64,000 nt of DNA from Astropecten irregularis (taxonomy: Eukaryota; Echinodermata; Asteroidea; Paxillosida; Astropectinidae): the NCBI GenBank assembly GCA_963971285.1, contig OZ020259.1, positions 5,642,001 to 5,706,000 of the forward strand, read 5' to 3'. A model generated the notes under the pieces. The model had not been told where the DNA came from and made no database searches. It was given only the letters and a program-made list of their open reading frames with translations. A program made the translations under genes and the position numbers. Positions 1-12,300 of this stretch are shown piece by piece. Within the stretch, counting starts at the first letter, position 1. Every line of letters starts with the position of its first letter.

Positions 1-131
1 CATTTTTGTTTGCATGCGATGAGATCCTCATATCCCTAATTGTTTGTAACCATTCCCAATATGACGTGATATTATAGAAATAATTGAACATTTTTGAACT
101 TTTATTTGTAGCAATTTGATAATTCCTTCAC

Positions 132-345
132 CTTTTGCCTTCTTTCCTTTTGGGCTTTTCTTCCCCACGGCTTTCGGATCGTAACCCGGTCTCAGAATCT
201 CCGGGAACTCGTTCCGTGCGAAATCCGCGAGGGTTCGGCGTCTTGCATCGGACAGTTCCAGTACCTTCAACTGGAGGGTGTTGGACTTCTTGTAGAGGTT
301 GTCCAGCTGGAACGCGAGCTTGTCCAAATAGTCGTCTGCTGCAAA
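132..345 (-). CDS. Gene 1 exon 20 (last in window)
   Basis: Starts in phase 0 after TGTCAACAG and ends AAA-G before the donor GTGAAG (126-131). It encodes FAADDYLDKLAFQLDNLYKK, then a helical, charged stretch with SDARRRTLADFARNEFPEI, and a basic tail KKSPKGKKAKG. This is the most ordered part of the protein and the best query for finding homologues. Reading past the donor gives only 24 unremarkable codons to a stop, so splicing is preferred to a terminal exon here, but termination at 28-30 cannot be excluded. Confidence 0.8.
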
Positions 346-3300
346 CTGTTGACAGTATAAAGATATTGAAAGGTGAACGGAGACAAATCAACTGGAGTGG
401 GATTCGAACCTGCAAAACCCGGAATACCATACCACAATATCCCAAGGATCATTTAATATTAGATATGCGCAACATTAGAAATGCTGCAACCTGAGAAATG
501 GTACATGGGGGAATACTCAAAGAAAAGTGAACAAAGGAAAACTGACTTGAGTGGGATTCGAACCCCAGACCCCTGGAATACCGTACCGACGCTCTACCAA
601 CTGAGCTACCCAGGCATAAGTCTTTAAATTTATCCAGGCAGTTGCCCTTGTGGTTATTTTTAAAAATCAAATCCGGTTTATGTAAAACTCTTCCAAACTT
701 AAAGTTCACTGACTAAAAGTATTTGATTTACCGTACTTAAAAACTTCCATCTAAAACATTTCATGAAAAAAAATGTATGAGAGATTTTATTCCAATGTTA
801 TTATTTTATATGGCATATATTAAAATCATCAAATAACCACATGGAAAACAAGTTAAGTCATTGAAAAGTGAACAAAGAAAAATTGACTGGAGCGAGATTC
901 GAACCAGTGACCTTCTTAATACCATACAGGCACTCTACCAACTGAGCTATCCAGCCCTACGTTGGTGGTGTACCTGGAGGTTGCTGGTTAGAATCCTGCT
1001 ACAGTCAATATTTCTTTGTTCACCTTTCAATGGCATAAACACCATTGGCATTCCCAGATGAGGTTCGATAGAGTACATCTATACTTTGATTCGAGTAAAA
1101 CAAAATGTTCTTGTTGAAGAAACGATTTTTTAATTTCATCGACTTACCATGTCTCTGCCAAAGAAATTACTTGGTTGGACTGCACCATTTTCAACCCTGT
1201 TCCCATTACTATCCTCCTCCCCAGAGCCTGTGAGGTCCATTGGACTGATGTAGTCTTCCTCGTTGATCGTCGCCGACACTCCGAACGAGCTCACGAATTC
1301 ATCCCCCGCGCCTACAACTGTGGGCTCGTCATTCACGCCGCTGGCATACCCGGATGTTTCCGTGGTAACCGAGATGTTGTCAGGGTCGGGCTTGATGCTG
1401 CCTCGGTGCGTGGTCTGCGCCACCCTGTTGTCATGTGCCTTGAGGTTGGCCACCGTGGGAACACTAGGGGGCGCTGTGTCGTTGATCTGGATGCCTTTCT
1501 TACGGAGCGCCGCGTTGAAGACGTGTTGGTAGTGGGGGATTCTCTGCTTGCTGTGTTCACATAATAGAAAAAACCAAGATGGAAAATAAGCATAAAACAG
1601 CCAATCAAATTTGAATTTTGAAAAATTTGAGCCATTGTTGCTATTTTTTATTCTCCCTGTTGGTACACAGAAAACAATAACCACTTTTCCCAATAATTAA
1701 GCACGATGCCTAGGTGAAATAGCCTTCTAGGAAAAGAGGCAGTTCTCAGTTTTGAGAAGAGAAGTGTATCCTTGAAGTGTGGGGCAGCTATAGCTCTAAA
1801 CGTATTGAGCATCTCATTGTGACTAGATAGTGAAGTCATATTAATTGTCACTCATTGAGTATTATTATGACTCATTGACAAAATAGTTGTTGTCACTCAG
1901 TAACAGCTCACTAAGTACTATCACTGGAGATACTCAGTCACTCAAATTTGGTTCTCCTCATTCATCGTAACAATGAATGATGTTGATACTAATGAGTAAC
2001 AAATGTTACTCAACATCCACAGTGACTCACTGATGAGTATTGTCACTTTAATAAGTAACTATCTGCTGTCAGTGACTACTCACTATTGTCACTCGTGATA
2101 TTGGCACTCGAGACTAACCCTTATCGCTCATGATTTATTCATTGTTACTCACTGATGAGTATACTTGTGAATGATAATGATGTGTGACTTACTGGACAAT
2201 GCAGTATTTGGCTAGATAATCTAATGCATCCACCATTACAGGCTCCGGACTTCCTGCATCGGTGGGCGTGGCCTCGGTCTTACGCCATTTCCTCCTCTTA
2301 GGTCTGTTAAAAGAATCAAGTAAATCAGCAAATGAATATAAACAATGGAAAACCCCATTTCCTTCTCCTATTTCATTTATCAGGCAGACTTGTAGACTCA
2401 AGTCAGTGAAAGATTTGAGGCTTTGCATGGTGACAATTGGTATGTGGATCGGTTTGCGGAAACACCATGTATAATTATCGTTCGTACTTTCGCACTTCTA
2501 TATCGTTCGCACTTCTCGCAATTAGGTCTCAACATTTCGACTAGTCTGCTCTAGTCCTCATCAGGAGACCTCAAGTTCAGTTACTTGGCATGGACTTGAA
2601 ATGACTGAGACTTGACTTGAAATGACTGAGACTTGACTTGAAATGACTTGACTTGACTTGAAATGACTTGACTTGACTTGAAATGACTGAGACTTGACTT
2701 GAAATGTCTTGACTTGACTTGAAATGACTTGTGACTTGACTTGAAATGACTTGACTTGACTTGAAATGACTTGACTTGACTTGAAATGTCTTGACTTGAC
2801 TTGAAATGACTTGTGACTTGACTTGAAATGACTTGACTTGACTTGAAATGACTTGACTTGACTTGAAATGTCTTGACTTGACTTGAAATGACTTGTGATA
2901 TGACTTGACTTGACTTGAAATGACTTGACTTGAAATGACTTGACTTGACTTGAAATGACTTGACTTGAAATGACTTGACTTGACTCGACTTGAAATGACT
3001 TGACTTGAAATGAAATGACTTGTGACTTGACTTGAAATGACTTGTGACTTGACTTGAAATGACTTGACTTGACTTGAAATGACTTGATTTGACTTGAAAT
3101 GTCTTGACTTGACTTGAAATGACTTGTGATATGACTTGACTTGACTTGAAATGACTTGACTTGAAAAGACTTGACTTGACTTGAAATGACTTGACTTGAA
3201 ATGACTTGACTTGAAATGACTTGACTTGAAATGACTTGACTTGAAATGACTTGACTTGACTTGAAATGACTTGTGATATGACTTGACTTGACTTGACTTG

Positions 3301-6300
3301 ACTTGACTTGACTTGAAATGACTTGTAACTTGACTTGCGATTTGAAATGACTTGTGATTTGACTTGTGACTTGAAATGACTTGTGACTTGACTTGCGATT
3401 TGAAATGACTTGTAATTTGAAATGACTTGTGACTTGAAATGACTTGTAAGACTTAAAGCTATGCATGGTGGAAGTACTGAAAGAAGGTAGGTTTGCGGTG
3501 ACACTATGTAATCTCTTCTGTGAGAGTGTGTGGTTCTGAGAAGAACCGTTGGTATTATCTCAACATTCCGAACATTGTGCTTTGTTCGTCCTCAGGAGAG
3601 TGACTTTTGGGGGTGATGCCTGTACTCTCCTGAGGACAAACAGAGCACACTGTTCGGAACGTTGAGATAATACCACCGGTTCTTCTCAGAACCACATACT
3701 CTCACAGAAGAGATTACATGGTGTCATCGAAAACCTGCCTTCTTTTGAAATGACTTGTAATTTGAAATGACTTGTGACTTGACTTGCGACTTGAAATGAC
3801 TTGTGATTTGTAATGGCTTGTGACTTGAAATGGCTTGTGACTTGAAATGGCTTGTGACTTGAAATGGCTTGTGACTTGAAATGACTTGTGATTTGAAATG
3901 GCTTGTGACTTGAAATGACTTGTGACTTGAAATGACTTGTGACTTGAAATGACTTGTGACTTGAAATGGCTTGTGACTTGAAATGACTTGTGACTTGAAA
4001 TGACTTGTGACTTGAAATGGCTTGTGACTTGAAATGACTTGTGATTTGAAATGGCTTGTGACTTGAAATGGCTTGTTACAATTTACAAGTTCAGGTCAAA
4101 GTTCTCTTTTCGCTTAGCAGTTTTTCTGTGAAAAAGTTTACCTATCCATTTTGGATCTTAAAAACTGAAAGAATTATTCAAAAATTATTCAAAACTTACT
4201 TGTACTTGGGGCGCCGTCTTCTCATAATAATTGGCTCCATACTCTGGGGCGGAGTCAGTGGAGGGGGCTCGGGCGTGGGTTCCTTAGCAGGCTCTGGGGT
4301 GGGTGGAATGGGCGCCGGCAGTGCCTCTATTTCGGGTTCCACGATGGGCCCGACGGGTTCGGGAGTGGTGGGGAAGGCTGGGGGTTCTTCGGGCTCTGCG
4401 AGCTTCTGGATAACTGGCATGACGAAAGGTTTGGATTTCTGTTGGAATATTTAGGGAAAAAACGGGAAATGGGAAAGAACGTGGTTAATATCAACATACA
4501 AAAACAATTAAAACGATGAAAATTGGGGTTAAAGGTACTTTCGGTTTTGTCAAAGAAATGCAGATTCATGGGAAAAAATTTCAAGGAAGATGCAGTAACA
4601 GTCATCTGTGAAATTGTCAGTCCCATACGTTTTTGAGAAAACAATGAAAAATGCTCACAGTATTTAAAAATCTTTTCACCATTATTTTTGATCTTTAAAA
4701 GATCAAAATTATCTTTGGTCATTTGTTTTATACTTTTTTCTGGATTAATACAGCATTTCAGGCAAAAAGATATTAACGGTATGTTTCTACCATCATCATC
4801 TTTATACCCTGTACGTTACAGGTATTAAATCTGTGAAGATTTCTGTATCAGTATGCTACCAAAGTATGATAGTACATTCTAAAAAAAAATGTCTGTCATA
4901 CAGAAATGCTCAAATTATCTTCTTAATTGTCCCCTTGAAAAATTGCTACACCTCCAGTGTGTCTTCAAATAAGGCTTGCCCTTCACCGACGTGGATGAGC
5001 ATTGTATACTCAGTGCTTGTGTGTGCACGTGAAAAAATCACATGCTGGCTCAGGTGGGATTCGAACCCACGACCTCCTGCTTACTAGTGCAGATGCCATA
5101 CCGCTAGGCCACCAAGGTAGCTGGGGTCAGCGGGGTGAATCGAATCCAATAGCTAGCTAGCTCAGTGGCCTATAGCGGTATGGCATCTACACCAATAAGC
5201 AGGAGGTCATGGGTCCGAATCCCACCTGAGCCAACATGTGATTTTTTCACGTGCACTCACAAGCACTGAGTATACAGTGCTCATCCACGTCGGTGAAGGG
5301 CAAGCCTAGTTTGCATTTTATCTATTTCACGACCAAAATCATTTATAATATTCATGCTCCAGCGTGTCGACTCAGAAGTTTGACCCTACTGGAAGTCACC
5401 GTACCTTCTTGGGTTTTTCCGGGATTTTCTTGGCTTTGACAGCGATGGCTTTCTTGGCGGGGGCAGGCTTGGGCATCTTGGCATTTCTGGTTTTCTTGGA
5501 CGGTTTGATGATCGGAGCAGGCTGCTCTGGTTCTGGAGGATAAATTCGGCGCAGAAATAGAAAATGACAGATTTGAGTCTTTCTACAATTCGACTGATCT
5601 ATATTTCCTTCCGATATAAAGCTTTTTTCCCCCAATATGAAGTGGTATATCACAACTATCAGACTTTAGGGAGAGAAATTTTGATACTGGTCGGGAACTG
5701 CCATTGAAAAGTCTGGCCAGGCCTGGGTCTTCTGGCCTAAAATCCTTCTTTTATAATAGTCCTGAAGTTTCATAGCTCAAAATCATTTAAAGCTTTAAAA
5801 GCCAAACTTCTGATCTAGGACACAGCAGGGGCTTGAAAGTTTAGAGTTCAGGGCTGTTGATTATAGAAGTCTAAGACCACATGCAAAGCCCAGGCCTGGC
5901 CTGGCTTTTCAGCGGCTGGGCCAAATAACCAGCATTACGGTTTTTCTCCCTTAAAGGGCATGTACAATATTGGTAAAGGTGACAGAGCAGCTGCAGGCTG
6001 CTCATAATTTGATTTGTCATGGAATAAAAACAAACCTGTGAAATGTTCAGCTCAATTGATCATTGGAAACAGTAGAAAATGGCAAAATATTGTTGCAATG
6101 GGAGACTTTTGAGAACTGGTCAACAGTGCACGCAATTGTGAGCATGCGCACGTTGTTTTGCGCCTGCGCTGTTGTGCGTGCGTGTTGCTGTTGACTTGAA
6201 GACCGGTTCTCAAAAGTCTGCCATTGTTTTGCCAAATTGTCTGAGAATAGCATAAAAAATGTTTTGGTGTATGGTTTTACTCTTTTCTGGATAAAATACA

Positions 6301-9300
6301 GCATTTCAGGCCTAATGATGTTGCAAATTTACAAAGAAAGTTCTTTTTGCATTTTGATGGCAAATTTATGGAATTAGACATGGAGACTGAGGTGCAAGTG
6401 TGTGGAAGATCCAAAACTTAAGTTCATAAATCAAAGGTCAAATGTTTTCATTGCCTCATTCTCATGCACACATTCAACTTGTGAAATCATGAATATGCAT
6501 GAATGTCATGAATATGCATATCAACATGAAGCAGGGAACCAATCAGCAGCTGTTTTACCTTTTGGTGGAGGAGGTGTAGGGGGTGATGGCTCAGGGGTTG
6601 GTATCCTGGGAGGTTCGGGCTCGGGTTCCGGTTCAACCTCTGGTTCCGGTTCCGGTTCTGGAGTCGGTTCTTTTGGCGGCTCTGGCTCCGGTTCAACAAC
6701 TTTCAAATCAAGGGAGGATATACGGTCTTTCGTTTAGAACATTGGAGGTAATATTTTCATGTTGTATTTATGATTGGAATGTGGAAAAAGACGGATATAC
6801 TTTGTGAACACAGCACAAAACTCAAACTATACTCAGTGTATAAAAAGTAAAATATTCCAAGAATCATATAAAAAACCGACTACCTTGAACAAAGACTATA
6901 GCTGTGCTTTGAACAAAGACTATGTGCGACTACAGTTTATGTGACTTTACTTCACATAATTACGTCAAGAAAAATGAAAAACATTTGAAAGAACAAAATT
7001 ATGAGGTGTTTAAACTAATATTACTATGGTGAATAAATGTATATGCTTACAAAGGCAAAATGATGAAACATTCAAAAGTGAAAGTGTTGTTAAAAATGGA
7101 TGTTAGTCAGAAAGAGAAGATATTTTTATGCTGGGATTACACTTTCTTGTAAAGTTTACTTTTAAATGGCAATAGTAGTTATGAGGTCATTGTTCCACAA
7201 GTGGAAAGTGAGCGGAAACTTCAAATTCATTGAAAAGTGAACAAAGAAAAATTGACTTGAGTGGGATTCCAACCTGAAACCTCTGGAATACCTTATGCCA
7301 CTGGGCCGACGCCAGTTGGTGCCAGTTTGCGCCAAAGATTATGTGATTGGCGCGTAGTGGCGCAACTTGGCGCGTGTCATTACATTTAAGTGGGTTCCAA
7401 TAGGCGGATTGTTTGCGCCATTTAGTGCCACTTGGTGGATACTTCGCGCTGGTTGCTCGATGCAAGTGGCGCGACGAAAATTTCAAACATTTTGAAATTT
7501 TCTTGCCGCCAAATTCAATTTTTGGTGCTGTTACGGGCCAACACGAGCCAGTTGGGAGGCAGTTTGAGCCACTGCACACCACTAGGCACCTTATTGGCGA
7601 CACTAGCAGCCACAGCAAATTGCATTGGCGCGAACTGGCACCAACTGGACTCCAGTGGACTCCTAGCATTACCGGCGCTCTTACCAACTGAGCTATCCAG
7701 CTCTACATGTTGAGGGTGTCTGTAATAGTCAATTATCTTAATTCATTTTGCCAGTCAGAAGCCAAATCAGTTCAAAATGTTACTGAGCCACAAATTCTGC
7801 CTTTTCCATCACTGTAGCACTTCATTTTTCTTGACGGCTGTAAACTGGAGTTACCACAGAAGGCCATGTAACTTGTGGCACTACATTGCGATAACGGCAC
7901 CATACTGGGCCAAATTTCATGGCTCTGCTTAACATAAGCACAGAATTGGCTCTTACATGAAAGCAGAAAACTTTTGTGCTTACAACATCCTATTTCATGG
8001 ATTAATTGGAGGATAATTCTGTTGTTGGCACCCGTAGTTCGCGTAGCTAAGGATATCTCGCTTTATACTCGGTTTCGGTCAGCGTTGACATTTGGCGCTA
8101 TAGCCCTGCCAAGAAGCCAAGAATGAGAATCATAAGCACAGAATTCTGTGGTAAGCAGGGCCATGTAACTTGCGCTAAAAATAGCACCGAACCTCAGACA
8201 AACATTGCAACCGGCCATGCAGTGAGTTGGGGTCTGTGTGCACGTGCATGCATGGTGTGATATCATTAGTGCGGAACGCTATTAGGCCATGATTGTTCCT
8301 AGAATTGGTTCTTGGTTCTTGGTTCTTGGTTTGGTTCCCTCCTAAATACTCCTAAAGGAGTTTAAACTGGAGGTTGATGAGAGCCTTTATAATAATAATT
8401 TGGGCGGCTAATCATCCTTACTCGCAGCTGGGGTGCTGAATTGCGAAGGATGCGACTTCAACGTGATCAAGTAGCAGGCTTTCATGGCAGCCCTTGCCTG
8501 CCAGCCACATCAACCCATATATGATCACGGAGTACAACCTGAGTTTGAAAGTGTTTGATTTTTGTGGAGGGAGGAAAACCGGAGAACCCGGAGAAAAACC
8601 CTCGTAGCATAGTAGAGAACCAACGCACAACTCTACTCACCATAGGCCGGATTCGAACCCGGGACACATTGATAAGCGAGTGCCTAACACACTTGACACC
8701 TATGCCACCTTTAGGCTAGTCCTTTAATACATGAAAGTGTGATCCCGTCATTAAACAATCATTCATTGGATACATGTAGAACAGAGAAAAAAAGATATTG
8801 AGTGAGTTTTAAAAGAATATAAAGCGGGTGCAGTATGATCCAGTGAGTTAGTACATGTTGACTTGATGTATCTCTACCCAAGCAGGTGTCCAATTAAACA
8901 TACCAGGCTGCCTGAATGGAACCTGGGGAATGTCCATGTAAGGTCGGGCAGATTTTGTCATTTGCTCTGTGAGGCGGACGGACGTATGGATGGTGTTACG
9001 TAAGCAAGCAGTAATTAAAAAGCAGAAATAAATTAAGGGAAAAGTTAGGTTAATTGGCATTAAAACTGTGGTTTTTTACAAGTTAAGTACACAACTTGCA
9101 AGATTTTAATAATATACATTGTACATTACATCTAGCTGATGAAGTAGTTGTTACTACAAAACCTTATGTAATTGTTCCCCGAGGTAATCTTTAAGTGCTA
9201 CCTTAATTTCTTTATTATTTGTCACTATTTCTATTGTCGAAGAGTGTCAGTTTCAACTGTTGAAAGCAAGAAGTGAACATTTTCTGCCGTCAAAAACATC

Positions 9301-12300
9301 ACAACTAATAGAAAGTTGAACAACAACTTTGTTTGGCAAAAATCTAAAAGGTGTTATGTTAATATTTCTAAATATTGCATTTTAGGGAGACACTTTAGCG
9401 TCTAAAAGTGAACATTTGGGAGACATCTGCAAATAGGGAGACTTTTCGGTGTCTCCCTATTATACCAGCTACCTTTTAAAGAAATATTTTTAATATTATA
9501 ATAGAAGACAGAGAATGCGCTCAATATGAACATGTGTCAATTTCAAGTTCATTGGTTTGGAGGATGTTTAGAAATAGGTAAGTAAAGTTTGTGCACGACC
9601 CAATGAGAAAGTCTCCCTAATGTCCCATTCCCGGTAATATAATAATGTTAACATTATATGCAGTATAAGTTGGCCACATCTATATAGCATGCAGCTCATT
9701 AGTAATATGCAAGTTAATGAATGCATTTTATGTTAGCAGCAGATTGTTATCATATTAACAACAATACAAATAGTAAGTTTCTGATTTTATGGAAAACAAT
9801 TTTACAGACTAGCCCCAATATTGGTCAAGTTAGTCAAGCTATAAAATTACCTAAAACTGCACAAACGAGCATTAAATAAAATGATTTTGTCGCCTCAGTA
9901 CTTTAAGCTAATTTTTGAAAAAAGGTTTAATATTTAAATTAGGCTTGCCCTTCACCAATGTGTATATCAGCAGCACACGATCAGTGGAAAAAGGTTGTTA
10001 GGTATGTATCAATCTTTATCATACATCTGAAAATGCTAAAAAATCCCCTACAAATTGGATAGAAAAAGCTTGTGTAGGCTGAAGAGCTTGCTATAAATGT
10101 AGTAACCTTACCTGGCTCCTTTTTCTTTGTCTTCTTCTTGATTGGTTTAGGAGGTTTCTTACGCTGGGGTTTGGGTCTAGGCTGTCTCTTGATCTCGACT
10201 GAGGATCGTTCAATCGTTGACCACAATGGATGAACATGATCGGTAAGCAAGAAGTATGAGGATGATGAAGTTAGGATGAGAAATTTTTGGGAGACTTCAA
10301 AAGAATTACAAAACTTGGAAGGATGAATTCTTGAGAATAGCAAGGTATCTTAGTGAAAATCTTATGTCCACGAAATATTGTAATAACTTGGCCTTGGTGC
10401 CCCCTTCAAATATCTCCACAGACATTGAATGATTTTCCAATGGAAGTGCCCCTTGCAATGGAAAAGGGGCAAGACTTTCAGAACCAAATCCAAGGCCTGT
10501 GATGGTATTAGCATTCACCATCCGAGGAACACAGTAGAATACTATCAAAACCTTTACAATCGTTTGGATTTGTGATTACTAAGAAATTATTTTTGAAATG
10601 TTATTAAGTTAAAATTGTTCATACTTGTATCATGCTTGTTTCTTAAGCTAGTTCCCTCAAATCATTTTTTTTATTTTCAGTGATTTGAGCTCAGAAAAGT
10701 TTACCTGACACATAAAAAAGAAAATTTCAGAGGCACATGCAGCTTACTCCAGCCCAGGAAAAACAAATTTGTAAATTTTTCAAGAGTTTTGGGAAGATCT
10801 TATCATGCTATTAATAAAAAGGAACACAAGATGACATTATTGCAAGAAATTCTTTATCTTAGATTTGCATATTCCATCATTTTTGCAATCTCATGACAAA
10901 TTGGAGGGAAACTATTGTCAGTGTCCACAAGGAATGACGTTTTGCTAAAAATATTTTTGGACAATAATTTAAGGCATAATTATTAAGAAAATATATGTTT
11001 AGAGGAGACTGTTAAAAGATGAAAATGGATGGAAATTGTCAGCTTAAATTTTGCATGCAAATAGAAAAAGAATTTGGTTTAAATCTTGTCGAAAATGAAA
11101 AATTTGACATGAAACATGCAAAGAAGGATGGAAACTCCACAACTATATCTTAAAAAATGTGGAAGTGATCAGAAGATGGAAAAATGGATCGTGTGATGTG
11201 ATTTAAACTAGTTTTATTGAAAAGGCTCTGGATTTTATTTTTCGTTTAGGTAAAGTACAGGATTGGTAACATTACCCAAACAGAAATGTTCACAGATTTA
11301 CCTATAACTTTCAGGTTAAAGATGGTGCTGGTGGAAACATAACGTGAAAATATTTTCTGCCTGAAATGGTGTATTTATCCAGAAATTAGTAAAGCAACGA
11401 CCGAAAACAGTTTTGATCTCGGGGTAAGATCAAAACTCAAAACTGTGAATTGATATATTTTAACGGTATTTTTCTACCAGCACCATCTTCATACCCTGAA
11501 AGTTATACGTAAATCTGTGAACATTTCTGTTTGCATACAGTAACCAATCCTGTACTGTACCTTTAGGAATGACTGATTTTTCTTTCACTTTTCCTCTCCA
11601 AAAGTTGGAGGGCCTTCAACCAATTTTGTGTCATCACTTACCAGGTTCAGGCTCGGGTTCTGGTGGAGGGGGCGTCAGCTCTCTGGGTGGAGGCGTGGGT
11701 TCCCTGGGTGGAGGCGTAGGTTCCCTGGGTGGGGGCATGGGTTCTTTAGGTGGGGGTGTGGTTTCCTTTGGTGGGGGTGTGGGCTCGTTTGGTGGTGGGG
11801 TGGGTTCTCTAGGTTGTGGCGTGGCTTCTCTTGGTGGGGGCGTCGGTTCCTTGGGTGGGGGCGTTGGTTCTTTGGGCGGGGGTGGTTCCGGGGTAGGATC
11901 TTTAGGCGGGGGCGGTGGGGTGATTGGTTTGACTTGGGCTGGTTCCTTTTTAACTTCTGTTGGGGGAAAGACAAAATACCTTTTATAACATTCAGTTTTA
12001 TGAATCGGTTTTAAGCAATGGAAGACTTTGGAGAACCGGTCTTGAGTCAACAGCGCACGTGCAAACCATGCTTGCGCAATTGTGAGCAATAGCATGCGCG
12101 TGTTGTTTTGCGCGTGCGTGCGCTGTTGACTTTAGACCGGTTTTCCAAATGAGTCTCCCATTGCATGTGCTGCATGCATAAAAAGGTTTCCTGTGTGGAA
12201 AAAGTGTATGTGCTTTGGCATCTCAATCCATTTCCGTGATCGACTTTTGCACACAACATTTTGCAGAATATCTCACAGTGATTTAAAACGTTGCAATTGG

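Noticed and set aside
2561-3504. Two minus-strand frames of about 300 codons (SQVKSFQ-type repeats)
   Set aside because: They are open only because the ACTTG/ACTTGAAATG satellite lacks stops in these frames; no splice context and no unique sequence.
5047-5128. tRNA gene candidate with a good B box
   Set aside because: The acceptor stem has no 5' partner, and an inverted near-copy with a SINE tail lies next to it, so it is a SINE.
11569-11988. Plus-strand glycine-rich frame opposite exon 12 (also at 6402-6737 and 4068-4454)
   Set aside because: Mirror frames of the proline-rich exons; the minus-strand exons have splice sites and matched phases.
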